Made by a program: the position numbers and the translations under genes. The notes beneath the pieces are model-generated. The model saw nothing but the letters and a program-made list of their open reading frames with translations. It was not told the DNA's origin and did not search any database. Positions 21,229-32,609 of a stretch of DNA of 64,000 nucleotides are shown here, piece after piece. Origin of the DNA: Cyrtodaria siliqua. Its lineage: Eukaryota > Mollusca > Bivalvia > Adapedonta > Hiatellidae. Position 1 is the stretch's first letter. Every line of letters starts with the position of its first letter. The stretch covers positions 186,001-250,000 of the forward strand of contig JAWPHD010001291.1 of NCBI GenBank assembly GCA_037043455.1, read 5' to 3'.

Positions 21229-21784
21229 TTCTAGATTTTAAGTTTAATCAAAATATGATTCAGCATTGAAAATAGCAGTTTTCAAGAGAGGAAAAAAAAA
21301 AAGAAGAGTAATTCAAATATAAGATCTGCAAAAAAATATGCAACATAAGTATTAAAGTATATATAGTTTATGACACATGTTTTATTTTGAGTAATCATGC
21401 AAATCTCTCAAAAACAACAACAACAACAATTAAATACTTGTTCATCTTTATAGTATTCTAGATCAAGATTTCTGATGTTGCCAGATTACAAGTTCTGCAA
21501 AGTAAGAGGGTGTAACACTCTTCCCCTCCCCCTCCTTCCTTACATCCGGAATACTCCATAAATTAGACATGCGTCAGGCATACTAAATAAACTCTTAATT
21601 GCCACAGCAATCAGTAGTGTGGCTTGGTGAACAAAATACACTCAACATATGTAATGAAATATGTTGTGTTCAGTTTGATATTAAATGTATCCAAGTGTTT
21701 GCAGGAATAATAAATTGACAAACCAGGGGCACACACTTAATTTTGTATAGGGCCAAAACATAAATTGCCTACTTTATTGAAGTG
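21229..21784. other. No recognised feature
   Basis: AT-rich with a (caa)n run near 21415. Nothing supportable. Confidence 0.4.
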
Positions 21785-22110
21785 AAAGGGGTTCTACACC
21801 TAATGGTTCACCCTCTTCTAAGTGGTGGGGGTTCTTCACCCTATGGTCTGTCATCATCTAAGTGAAGGGACCTTTTAGCCCGATGATCTGCCCTCATCTG
21901 AGTGAAGGAAGTTATTAGCCCCATGGTCTGCCCTTGTCTAAGTTTAGGTGGTTCTTAGCCCTACGGTCTGTTTTTGTCCAAGTGGAGGGGGTTCTTAGTC
22001 CCATCTAAGTATCCCTATGAAATACCCTCGTCTAAGACAAGAGGGATCTTAGCCCCATGGAATACCCTCGTCTAAGTGGAAAGGGTTCTTAGCCCCATGG
22101 TCTGCACTGG
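21785..22110. repeat. Tandem array, about 40-bp units, eight copies
   Basis: Units resemble ggttcttagccccatggtct then gccctcgtctaagtggag. Divergence between units is high. Confidence 0.75.
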
Positions 22111-22254
22111 TCTAAGTCTGCGTGAGTGTAATACTGACCTACATGATACAGGTCATATTGTCATAAATTATAGCACCTTTATTATCATTTATCATTTTAT
22201 GACCAGTTACATTGAAAGTGATAAATATTGTAACATTGTATATTTATATACATG

Positions 22255-22690
22255 CCGAGCTTCAAACAAGGGGGCTACTAGAACATTTTTATGAAGTCTT
22301 CTGTTTGACCTGACCAGTGATTAAACCCAGAACCTCCTGCATGCGGAGAGTCAAGCAAGGGAGCTACTAGTACCATTTTTATGAATTCTTTGGTATGACC
22401 CGACAAGGGATTGCACGCACAATCCCCTGCATGTGGACAGTCAAACTAGGGAGCTGTACTAGTACCATTTTTATGAAGTCTTTACCATGACCTGGCCGGG
22501 GATTGAACCCAAAACCTGTGGCTCTACCAATGCCACCAAACAGCTAAAATCATATAGTGACTTTCCAGCTTCCATTGGTGCAAAAAGACCAAGGGAGCAC
22601 CTCCGGGCAATTTTTGCGCACGGGCTGTCACCTGGATAGAACTACCAACGTTCCCTAAGCCTTCCTATATATATTAATGTATAGCTTCCT
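22255..22690 (-). mobile_element. Composite SINE: three tRNA-like heads next to a family S6 body
   Basis: Reading the minus strand from 22690: a family S6 body (atgtgaggaagctat, ggaacgttggtagttctatc, caatggaagctggaaagtca) ends at tagctgtt without its tail and runs straight into a tRNA-like head (tggtggcattggtagagcc, then ggttcaatccccggccagg). Two further head-like units of about 100 bp follow, each with a B-box-like 'ctgggtttaatc' or relic and 'ggtcataccaaagaattcat'. The heads resemble the 11408-11800 SINE. Confidence 0.65.
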
Positions 22691-24391
22691 CACATAAAGA
22701 TATGCCTTGGTAAAAAAAAAAAAGCTTCTCCAGTGCTCTGCATAAATATACAATCTTTTTTAAAACCTGGGACTGTAAAATTATTTTCAAGGGCATCAAA
22801 TATTCCCTTTGATGGTAAATTTTTTGTTTTTAATTAGTTCAATACAAGTGGTGTGATACCCAAGTAAGATAAAGTCAAGCAAGCGCCATCCTGTTTACAT
22901 TCTTTCAGACCACTTACATCAGCAACAAACAAATAATTATAAGCCAAACCATGGACATATTCCATGATGTTTCTATTCCATGATATACACTTTAGCTATC
23001 CCGCCATCAACAGCCAAATTTTACATCATATGTACACCGTTTCTGAACATACAGACGTCAAAGTTTATATTGAAATTAGCGTCTCGAATGATTTATCCAG
23101 GATCATTTTCACTTTAACCTGCTTGCATACAATTAAATTAAAGTTTGAATTTTTTCCATTTCATTTCATTTTCATCTTAGGTTTAATCATAGGTTTAAAT
23201 ATATTATTGGTACAATATAATTGAATTGAATTGGGGTTTTAAGGCACACCAACACATTACAGGTTATATGGCGCCTAACAGGCATGAACATGCCAGGCTC
23301 ATCTTCCATGCACATTGAGATAAAATATGGAAAATGGGCCTAGAACCTTCTCACCCTGAACTGCAGAGTTGCTGCAAATTCTATCGTTAAAACTCCATTT
23401 ATGCTGGAGCCACGTTTATTGTTTTTCTGCCACTGCTCTTAGTGATGTGAGCGAGATGGCACCTGAAACAATGCAGGGGTCATGATGAAGACCTTTAATG
23501 AACATGAACAAAAAATGACCAAATGAATATGAATGGGGGGGGGGGGGGGTCCTCACATAAAGATATGCCTTGGTAAAAAAAAAAAGCTTCTCTAGTGCTC
23601 TGCATAAATATACAATCTTTTTTAAAACCTGGGACTGTAAAATTATTTTCAAGGGCATCAAATATTCCCTTTGATGGTAAATTATTTGTTTTTAATTAGT
23701 TCAATACAAGTGGTGTGATACCCAAGTAAGATAAAGTCAAGCAAGCGCCATCCTGTTTACATTCTTTAAGACCACTTACATCAGCAACAAACAAATAATG
23801 ACATATTCCATGATGTTTCTATTCCATGATATACACTTTAGCTATCCCGCCATCAACAGCCAAATTTTACATCATATGTACACCATTTCATGAACATACA
23901 GACGTCAAAGTTTATATTGAAATTAGCGTCTCGAATGATTTATCCAGGATCATTTTCACTTTAACCTGCTTGCATACAATTAAATTAAAGTTTGAATTTT
24001 TTCCATTTCATTTCATTTTCATCTTAGGTTTAATCATAGGTTTAAAATATATTATTAGGTACAATATAATTGAATTGAATTGGGGTTTTAAGGCACACCA
24101 ACACATTACAGGTTATATGGCGGCCTAACAGGCATGAACAATGCCAGGCTCATCTTCCATGCACATTGAGATAAAATATGGAAAATGGGCCTAGAACCTT
24201 CTCACCCTGAACTGCAGAGTTGCTGCAAATTCATATCGTTAAAACTCCATTTACGCTGGAGCCTACGTTTATTGTTTTTCTGCCACTGCTCTTAGTGATG
24301 TGAGCGAGATGGCACCTGAAACAATGCAGGGGTCATGATGAAGACCTTTAATGAACATGAACAAAAAATGACCAAATGAATATGAATTGGG
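22688..24391. repeat. Tandem duplication, about 860 bp x 2
   Basis: 22688-23550 and 23551-24391 are near-identical from cctcacataaagatatgcct through the family D fragment and the family A SINE to a G-run. The join lies at 'ggggtcct'. Differences include a deletion of about 16 bp in copy 2 (near 23800) and several one-base insertions in copy 2. See findings. Confidence 0.92.
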
Positions 24392-24466
24392 GGGGGTCCT
24401 ACCCCTCTGCATGTGACGGTGTGTTTGCAGTGGTTGTATTCTACCCCCGGCAACCACACGGGGGGT
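24071..24466 (-). mobile_element. SINE-type family A copy with perfect 13-bp target duplication
   Basis: Flanked by ggtacaatataat at 24058-24070 and 24467-24479, which interrupts a family D element. Starts (on the minus strand, 3' end) with the ttcaattcaa tail and ends near ccaccccccgtgtggttgcc. 396 bp. Copy 1 of the tandem duplication carries the same insertion from 23219, cut by the duplication join. Confidence 0.82.
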
Positions 24467-24689
24467 GGTACAATATAATCAACATTTAATAATATTGCAA
24501 ACAATTTGCTTTATGCCATTCTTATAATTAATATTAAAGAGTGAACAAAGATTGCCAAAACCTTTCATAAACAAGAATTAAACCAAAGGTATTATACTTC
24601 TGTTAATTAATGCAATATCTAAGCACTTTTCACATATGCAACTGAAAGCAAATTAGGGGGGAATTTTCATTTTCATTTGGACTGACAAT

Positions 24690-24775
24690 TCAGGACCCCC
24701 CCCCACCACCCACCCCCCCTCCCCCCTCCCCCACCCCCCCACCCACCCCCCCACCCCCCCCCCACCCGCCCAAGA
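24690..24775. repeat. C-rich low-complexity tract
   Basis: About 80 bp of C-runs separated by A, T or G. Strand-asymmetric; no coding. Confidence 0.9.
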
Positions 24776-25254
24776 TCGCCTCCAGTCCCTTTAATCAATC
24801 TCTATCAAGTCTGGATTAATTAGTCATTACATAAATCATCCACCTGTAAAACAAGGAATCTGGGATCTTTTCATGTTGTGTCTATGGGTTGAAGTGGTGT
24901 AAATAACTCACACTACACTCTGCAAGCATTCACAAACAGATATCTTATCTATGAGGAGAAAAAACAACCTGTCCATTAAGATATGAAAGTATGTCTATGT
25001 AGGTTACAGTGTATCACATTGTTTTTGTATACTTTTCAGGCACATTAAGGCACATTAAAAGTTTATATATATAATTATACTGTAAGGATGAAAGAAACCC
25101 ATAATCAAAAAATTGCCATATACATCTAATTGAATTCCAAGTAATAGTCTAGATAAATCTCAACGTGTTTTGTACAAAAAGGCGCTACAACTAATTACAG
25201 AAAGGACAACTCTGTCATGTAGTAGACCTTTTAATCAAAGTTTACTTTGTTACA
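24776..25254. other. No recognised feature
   Basis: Unremarkable AT-rich DNA. Confidence 0.4.
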
Positions 25255-25545
25255 CAAAATTCATAAATGTTGAAGTTTCGCTTGAAAAAGCCAAGACATT
25301 TCAGAATTGTGTTTAATAGTGTTAAGAGATTGCAACGTTAAAAGCCTAAGTTTGCTCACTGCGCATTCTGACGATAATGAAAGTTTAAAGGGGTAACCAT
25401 TGGTGTGTTCAGTTCTGTTTAAACCTTCTTTTCGAAAGGACAGGCCTAATGTCGCCCTGTACCATTCGATTAGCAATAGCATATTAAACATACAATATAT
25501 AGCTGAAATACCCATTACGCGTTTCTTTTTCTTTTCTGTATATCA
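25255..25545 (+). mobile_element. Fragment of TIR element family E
   Basis: Matches, in inverse orientation, 53695-54150: gtttaaaccttcttttcgaa, cctaatgtcgccctgtacca, attaaacatacaatatatag, gcgtttctttttcttttctg. Only one terminal repeat is present (right side). Confidence 0.6.
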
Positions 25546-25668
25546 AAGGGCAACTTCAGGGACCCAGTGCCCAATCCTACATTGAAATCTGGCAAGCTTG
25601 CCTTTCAGATTTCAGGTGGGTGTGCGCCATGTCCCAAATGCCATAAAATTTATTGGAAACCAAATATT

Positions 25669-25869
25669 TTAGGGTGACATGTCCTCAAGCTCCACAAGCC
25701 CTCCATTTGTGTTCACCCAACTGAATTCTGAATCCGCTCCTGTATTAATGACGAACACGACTCCCTTCAATGCCTCTCGGAGTTTCATGGCCGAGGGTTT
25801 CACAAAATTTACCAACGACATGCGACATGCGCTGCTTATCCTAACTAGACATTGAGGTCTAGGGATCAA
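25669..25869 (-). other. Unrecognised 66-codon open frame, possible exon relic
   Basis: Minus-strand frame with a plausible amino-acid mix (KLREALKGVVFVINTGADSE, then FSWVNTNGGLVELEDM) and balanced codon use, unlike the repeat-derived frames nearby. It ends at a stop rather than at a donor, and no neighbouring exon was found. I recognise no family; it may be chance or a relic. Confidence 0.2.
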
Positions 25870-26784
25870 ATATTGGTTGTAGTTTTAAAACACACTCCTT
25901 CAGTACAACAAGAAACTGCAAAAGGACAGAACACATACATATAAGATAATACTTGATACACTTCAACTCAAATCTTCAAACATTACTGTTGCATTAATCT
26001 GCTCTCTGGTGACATATTTACAAGACAAGCATACTTTCTGTAAGATAATCCGTTTATAAATAACACTGCATTATTGAGTTGCCGAGTCACCTAGGATACC
26101 TAGGAGGGTTTACGGAACACGCTGATGGAGATGCATCCGGAGACGCTTAGTCGGAGAATAAAGTATCAGACGCGGAGAACAAACAGGAGGAAGGGAGAGT
26201 TGAACAAACATTTTCTTAAACAATTAAAAGATAAGATATTGTATACCCCCGTTTAAATGCCCCCGGTTGCATTTTACAAAGGGGACATTTTGTTTGAGAC
26301 CAATTTTTTTTTTTTTTTTTTTATACATACATTCAAATATTACGTAGGAAAAGTAATTCAAAAACAGGCGGGTATTAGGCAGGCAGCATTATACTGGGCT
26401 ATACGATACTTTATAGAGTTCAAATTTATAACAGAATTAGTAAGACGAGAGAACAATGAAGTAGACGATGTACATGGGTGGTTTTAGTAATTAATCCTAT
26501 AATAATTAGGGTGGTGCACCCATATGAAACAGTCATTTATGAGTTTTAAACCTTTATAAATTCTACTAGTCATGTATGGTTCCCAGGCACACGGGCATTT
26601 CTTATCCAGGTACACGCACACTTCTTACTCAAGCAGACGGGTAACATCCCCCTGAATTCCATGTTCACTTTGTCATGTTTTGTCATGTCCATTATAAAAG
26701 GCCTGTATTGTTTAAAGTGTTAGAAAACAATAACGTTGGCTGGAATCCAGACTGCAACAGAAATTGCAGCAACTACTTCAGCTG
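25870..26784. other. No recognised feature
   Basis: Contains a T-run at 26305-26322. No repeat family or exon recognised. Confidence 0.4.
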
Positions 26785-26920
26785 TCTGCAAGTGAGACGG
26801 TTCTTGGCCCATTCTATGTTTTTGTTTTTATTAACTCAAGGGTGGGCCTGAAATGTTCACTCCTGTTGGCAGCATTTAACCTTTTTGTGTTGGTGTGCCA
26901 TAAAACTCAGTCACTTTTGA
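26785..26920 (+). mobile_element. Degraded family A SINE-type 3' end
   Basis: ggttcttggcccattctatg, then gtgttggtgtgccataaaac, resembles the family A end in forward orientation but is heavily diverged. Confidence 0.4.
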
Positions 26921-27364
26921 TTTCTACCCTCTAGGTTATAATAGTGTTAATGAGTCTCCACGCCCCTTCCATAGTAAAGTTAGAATGTTGACAACCTGTT
27001 AAAAACTCAAACCTGGTTAGAATTTTGGGAAACTTACTTTATCATGCAAATAAACATGTCTGCTAATAAACATCAACAAGGAAATAGGGGGTTTAATACC
27101 TTCTAAGAAACATTTCTTCAGCTGAAAACTAACACCAGGTCAAAGGTCAATGCTATTTTTATCCCTTGCATACCCGTCTATTTTCACTTCTCAAAATTAT
27201 ATAAAAAAATCTCAAAAACATGATGAGCTGCATTTTCAAATAACAACAACATGTCCAGAATACAGTTACAGCCAAAAAATAACAGGAAACTACACTACAA
27301 AAAGTTTTTAAAGAAAAAAAGATTAGCACTCTTTAATATAGAACTACTTTTGACTGCACCAGGC

Positions 27365-27570
27365 GAGCACATCCTGTTGATTTAGTGTAATTAAACCTCT
27401 AATATTATTTGTTTTTTTATATTCCCATGCACAGATATCGGCTGATTTAGTGTAATTAAACCTCTAATATTTGTTGTTTTTTATATTCCCATGCACAGAT
27501 ACCGACTGATTTAGTGTAATTAAACCTCTAATATTTTTTGTTTTTTATATTCCCATGCACAGATACCGGT
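27365..27570. repeat. Three tandem units of about 63 bp
   Basis: Units share gatttagtgtaattaaacct, then tatattcccatgcacagata. Confidence 0.9.
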
Positions 27571-28129
27571 TTAAAAGAATATGTCATATGTCTATTAAAA
27601 ACAGACACCGGTTTAAAAAATATGTCTTATATGTCTAGTAAAAACAGACATATAAGATTTTCTTTTTTTTAAACCTGTACCTGTTTTCCCAAGGATAGTT
27701 TTTTGGGGGCGGAATAGTGTTAACATAAACCTTAAATATTTATAATCATATGAAACTTTTTTTTCAACACTAATAGAGTATCAACTCTTTCTTGCATACA
27801 ACAAGATGTTGCACCAACAACAAGATGTTGCACCATCTTTTTCTTCTTCTTTTGAACAATACAACTGTGAAAGGTTCAGTGACGATTTTGTATCTCCCAA
27901 AGGTTATTCGGTACAATAAGACTACACTGAAATATGATATATTTAGATTACAAAGTACACTTCTTTGTGCAGAATATTCAATTGTAGCATTGATTTCAGT
28001 AGGTTAATCACTTTTACCTCAAAAATTCAGATCCTGAAAAGACTACAAGAATACAGTTACAGCCAAAAAATAACAGGAAACTGAACTAAAAAAAGTTTTT
28101 ATCCCTCTTTAATACTTAAACTTTTAAAG
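27571..28129. other. No recognised feature
   Basis: A short inverted pair (catatgtctattaaaaacag / agacatataag, 27585-27658) and a duplicated acaacaagatgttgcacca (27798-27834) are the only structures noticed. Confidence 0.4.
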
Positions 28130-28215
28130 TTAAAGGCCTGTAAGTTGACAGCGAAAAGTTAAGGAACAGACAGACGGATGGACAGACAGACAGACAGATG
28201 GACAGACAGACATAA
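28130..28215. repeat. (GACA)n microsatellite, Helentron-like context
   Basis: gttgacagcgaaaagttaag precedes a run of gacagacagacag; the same context recurs at 29415-29480. Confidence 0.85.
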
Positions 28216-28299
28216 AGACGGACAATGCCAAGACATGATACTTGTGATCATCACAACAGTCAGTCATGGTACTTATGTAACACTGATGAGGAACATGCA

Positions 28300-28632
28300 T
28301 GCCTTTTTCCAAGCAAATTGGGGAAAAGCCTAGGCCTGCTGATTTTGGGAAAAAAGAAGCGTGAGATGACCGAATTGGGGAAAATAGCATGATTTTTGCT
28401 GTTTAGCGAAATGTTTTTTTAAGGGTAAAATTTCATTAAAATGTAAGTTTTATGTATAATATCAATCAAGTTTCAGAATTTATTTATTTTAACATACAAC
28501 TATGTAAATTATGTCACTTTTTTTTCTTTCTTTTTTTTTTTTAAGATTGGGAATTATTTACCCCAGAATTGGGAAAAAACACTGGTTTTCGTAATTGGGA
28601 AGACCCATTTAAATAAGTTAAAAAAGCCCTGA
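28300..28632. mobile_element. Possible decayed hAT-like element
   Basis: The right end reversed reads CAGGGCTTTTTTAACTTA with internal cccaatt repeats. The left side (catgcctttttccaagcaaa, then ttgggg) is a weak match. No clear target duplication. Confidence 0.35.
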
Positions 28633-28639
28633 TATTTAT

Positions 28640-29240
28640 GTCAAGTTTCAAAGTTTTCTATCAACATGTTTAAGGAATATGACTGTACATTCAAAATATT
28701 ATCTAAAAATCTAAGTGGAAAAGGGGGATAATCCTAATAAAATGCTTGACACAGCTATGGTGCTTGTCACATATGGTTGTGTAATGATGATGAATATGTA
28801 CGCCAAGTTTGAAAGCTTTTAGTCACATGTTATTTGTAATATGTTTAAAATTTTAACTGAAAAATCTATGTCAAAAAGGGGAATGATTCAGAAAAAAATA
28901 CCTGACAAGAGTTATGGTGCATGCCATATAATGTTTGTAATAATAATGAACATGTGTAAACAGTTTCAAAACTTTCAGACAATTATTTTTTTATAGAAAT
29001 GAGGAAAAGCAAAATCTTTCACCAAAATCTTCAATCAAAACTTCAGAACACATAGGCTGGCAGGCAGACAGACAGACAGGCGGACAGGCTGTAAGGCAGG
29101 CAGGCAGGCAGGCAGGCAGACAGGCAGGCAGACAGACAGACAGACAGACAGACAGGCAGGCGTAAGGCAGGCAGGCAGGCAGGCAGGCAGACAGACAGAC
29201 AGACTGCCCTCTCATCATTCAGTGGTGGGGGCATACAAAT
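28640..29240 (+). repeat. Helentron-like units with GGCA/GACA microsatellite
   Basis: Three diverged units (agtttcaaagttttctatca, 'atggtgcttgtcacatatgg') lead into a 29052-29212 run of aggcaggcaggcag and agacagacag. The Cys-rich open frames across it are products of the tetranucleotide repeat. Confidence 0.7.
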
Positions 29241-29242
29241 AT

Positions 29243-29365
29243 GAATTGAATTGAATTGAATGTTGTTTAACGGCTCATCAACACAGTATAGGTTATTTAG
29301 AGCCGCCCCAGAGAGAGGGGAAGGATACATAGGAATCCGGGAACCTGCCTTACTCTTATTATCGA
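29243..29365 (-). mobile_element. SINE-type 3' region, '(TTGAA) / TTTAACGGC' family
   Basis: aattgaattgaattgaatg, then tgtttaacggctcatcaaca; matches 9972-10090 closely and is truncated at ttattatcgaac. Confidence 0.6.
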
Positions 29366-29404
29366 ACAAATATGAAACAGAGTCTATGTTCTAATACTTT
29401 TAAA

Positions 29405-29620
29405 GTTACAGGCCTATCAGTTGACAGCAAAAAGTTAAGAGACAGACAGACAGATGGACAGACAGACAGACGGACAGGTGATCATCTCAATAGCACAGGT
29501 GAGCCTCACAATAGCACAGGTGATCATAACAACAGCACAGTGAGGTGAGCATCACAATAGCATAGGTGAGCCTCACAATAGCACAGGTGAGCCTTACAAT
29601 AGCGCAGGTGAGCTGACTGA
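29405..29620 (+). repeat. Helentron-like 3' side with short tandem units
   Basis: Gacagacag run, then about five units of 20-22 bp (caatagcacaggtgagcctc), of which the first resemble a decayed terminal hairpin (aggtgatcatctc). Confidence 0.55.
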
Positions 29621-29950
29621 AATGTACTTTGTAGTTGAACCAACAGCTAAGGTCATGTGGCAACTTTCCAGCTTCCATTGGAGGAAGACCTAGGTGCATG
29701 GGCGAGCACCTGGGTATAACCAACAACGTTCTGCAAGCTAGATGGATAGTTTCCTCACATAAAGGTCCCATGAGGGCTCGAACCCACAGCAGTGAGGGGG
29801 CAAGTGATTTCAAGTCGTGTGTGTGTGTGTAATTCTAAGGTTTATAGTCCGTCCGCCAACGAACACGTCAGGGTATACCTGACGCGATGGGCACAATAGA
29901 GTCTGGACTTTGTGATTTCAAGTCAGACTCTATATAACCGCCTGGCCATG
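29620..29950 (-). mobile_element. Family S6 SINE carrying an inserted SINE tail
   Basis: On the minus strand: an A-box-like start ggccaggcggttatatagag, then the inserted 95 bp, then B-box ctgtgggttcgagccctcat, body and aagtttgccacatgacc-like region to about 29625. The insertion 29817-29911 is flanked by gtgatttcaagtc at 29804-29816 and 29912-29924, an exact 13-bp duplication. The inserted piece is the 3' end of the 11408-11800 type SINE (plus: gtgtgtaattctaaggttta). Confidence 0.82.
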
Positions 29951-31463
29951 AACCAAACTAGAGCTAAAAACACATAAAACTCTTAAATTCTCCTAGAATT
30001 AAGATTTTAAGGAATACTTTGATAGAGGTGTGTATTGATCGAGTATAATAAATTGCAATTTAGAAAATCCGTAGTGAATTATACCTGAAGAACATAATTA
30101 TATCAAAGCCTTTCTATCGATTTTGTATTTCCTGAAAATGTCATTATGCCTTTATGAGCTTGCTCCGGGCTTCGTTTTCAATACAAAGAATGAAAAGGTA
30201 TACAACTTACCTTTTAAATTACAAAATAAATATCTGCGCTGTCAACATTTGTTTTGCAAGTATTGAATTCCAACTTTATGATATTATACACTTTATTTAT
30301 GTCTAGTGGTTAAAATTACTTCGTAAATTTCTCAGAACAACAAACAATAGAAAAATGTGTCTATAACTCTATAAAAAAAATTCCTTGAATTCTCCACTTA
30401 TCATCTGCTGAACATTTTACTCATGATCGATCAATAAATCTACGAAATGTAAAACATTACACCAATTTTATGAATGAAATACCTAACTTTACAGTCATGC
30501 ATGGGTGTGAATTTAATTGCAAATTACTCACCTAGAACATGTAATATTAATATCCATAAAATATATTAAATGACAACAGAGCTGTTATTAAGTAAACTCC
30601 AGCAAAACCAGGAAGTTGGAAATTAGATTGAGCATGGGATTAAACAAAAACCTGCTGTTGGACAAAGATTTTAAATTGACAGGATTTTAAATTGAAGTAC
30701 ACTATATATAGTCTTATCTGTGGGGGAACGACTGTTTAAATAAGGGGGTATTTCCAGTGCACAAATAACTTTCACTCAATCAAGTTGTTATCAAATATGA
30801 ATTGTTTTGCCATCCAGTGAAAATTATACTTGATATCAATCAGAATTATCCTTACTTGATGCCAAAAAGCACTTCCTATAAAGATAAAGTGGCCTTTGTT
30901 GATAAAAATGACAATACCTTTACATGCATGCCATAAAAAAACAGCCCTGTCAGCCAGATTAGATAGGGGGACCTCAGGAGCAGAGCCAGGTTGTCAGATA
31001 AGGATTAATGGGGACCAAATTTATTTTTTGGTGGGTGGGTGGGTGGGGGAGCACTGAGGTGGGGGTGGAAACTAGGCAGATAAAAAAAAATGTTTCGTCC
31101 ATTTTTTTAACATTTTTAGACTAAATAACATTGGTGCCAATGCATTTACTTGCATTTAATGGGTGCAGTTTAAGTCTTTTTTATGGTCAAGTCCAAGCAA
31201 TTTTATTAGTTTTCAGATTTTAATGGTTTTAATGGGAGCAGGGTGGGGAGAGAGCATCTTGTGAAACCCAACACCCAAACCCCTGGATCCAACCCTGGAC
31301 TTGCAAATATTGCAAAACACTGTACTTATCTGCCTGATGGAAGATTAAAGCATTAAAACTGATTTAGACCATTGTATGAAACCCATTTAGGACTCTTGAC
31401 TTTCTGCTTCATTTATATGTTAGAAGATTGTATATACACATTACATGCACCAATCCATGATTT
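29951..31463. other. No recognised feature
   Basis: 1.5 kb of AT-rich DNA with a short G-rich tract near 31035-31065. No exon or repeat family recognised. Confidence 0.4.
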
Positions 31464-31990
31464 AAAGGGACACATGACAATCTGGATTTTTTAAAACTCA
31501 CAGCGTCCAGTTAGTTCTACATAACCTGCGTTTGTTCATCCTTAATATTACTTATATGTTTGTTTGTTTGGTGTTTTACGTCATTTTCAACACATGTAAG
31601 GTTATATATGACGGTCGATTTTTTGTGGTGGAGGCAGACCACCCACTTTTCCTGGGTAGAACCAGTACTGTACACCTCCCGCCATCCGTAAGAATTGACA
31701 CTTCCTCACCAGAGGGATTCGAACCTGCAGCGGTGAATATTACTTATAAGGATAGTATAAAGAAAACTGTTTTTGCATAATAATTACTAACTGTTGATTA
31801 TATTGCATAATAATTACTAACTGTTGATTATATTGATTATATTGCATAATAATTACTAACTGTTGATTATATTGCACCAATAATATATTTAAACCTATAG
31901 CAAAAGAATAAGAAGAAATGAAATCTACTTTTTTTATTTAATTATAAGTTTGCAAGCAGTTTTAAAGTAAAAAATATACTGGATTAATAA
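31464..31990 (+). mobile_element. MITE family D copy, interrupted by a SINE
   Basis: ttaaagggacacatgacaat at the start, then actcacagcgtccagttagt; after the SINE it continues with aaaactgtttttgcataata, attgcaccaataatatattt and tactggattaataaa. A 30-bp stretch (attgcataataattactaac, then tgttgattat) is triplicated at 31783-31875. Confidence 0.75.
31556..31735 (-). mobile_element. 180-bp SINE with perfect 12-bp target duplication
   Basis: Flanks aatattacttat at 31544-31555 and 31736-31747. Minus strand: B-box-like ctgcaggttcgaatccctct near the head, and tail gtgttgaaaatgacgtaaaa, then caccaaacaaaca. A tail-only fragment of the same SINE is at 52612-52655. The head lacks a full A-box, so the copy is 5'-truncated. 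Confidence 0.85.
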
Positions 31991-32016
31991 ACAAAGAATC
32001 TAATATATATGTTTGA

Positions 32017-32400
32017 ATTGAATTGAATTGGGTTTTAAGGCGCACCAACACATGAAAGGTTATATGGCGCCTAACAGGCATGAACATGCCAGGCTCATCC
32101 TCCATGTACATCGAGATAAAATATGGAGAATGGGCCTAGGACCTTCTCACCCTGAACTGCAGAGTTGCTGCAAATTCTATTGTAGACACTCCATTTACAC
32201 TGAATCCACGTTTATTGTTTTTCTGCCACTTCTCTTAGTGATGTGAGCGAGATGGCACCTGAAACAATGCAGGGGTCATGATGAAGACCTTTAATAAGCA
32301 TGAACAAAAAATTATAAAATTAATATGAATGGGGGGGATCCTACCCCTCTGCATGTGACGGTGTGTTTGCAGTCACAGGTTGTATTCTACCCCGGCAACG
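32017..32400 (-). mobile_element. SINE-type family A copy
   Basis: ttgaattgaattgaattggg, then ttttaaggcgcaccaacaca at the reversed tail; ends near gtattctaccccggcaac. Good match to 24071-24466 and 20132-20528. Confidence 0.75.
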
Positions 32401-32609
32401 TAAAAATTCAAGATTGCCTTGTATGCCTTTAAGAATAATTAGGGGGAATGGCCATAAGAAAACTCAGCTCAGGGAGCAGATCCCGGTCACCTCTGCTTCA
32501 TCTGCTATTGCATTGTTGCCCTAGGAAACATTTTAGAAAAGTCTCAAATATATCAGGAAAGTTATTTATGGGCTGAAAAAAACAGTGAAGGTGACTTTTT
32601 TCTGTTAAA

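Noticed and set aside
22964..24128. Two near-identical open frames (86 and 100 codons) as a duplicated gene
   Set aside because: They lie in a family D MITE fragment that was carried along in the 860-bp tandem duplication.
24690..24775. Telomere-like or G-quadruplex regulatory element
   Set aside because: The C-rich tract is irregular and has no telomere unit; quadruplex potential exists, but nothing shows a role.
28991..29369. Cys- and Leu-rich open frames of 75-108 codons resembling small secreted peptides
   Set aside because: They read through (GGCA)n and (GACA)n microsatellites on the reverse strand; the CLPAC-type repeats are products of the tetranucleotide run.
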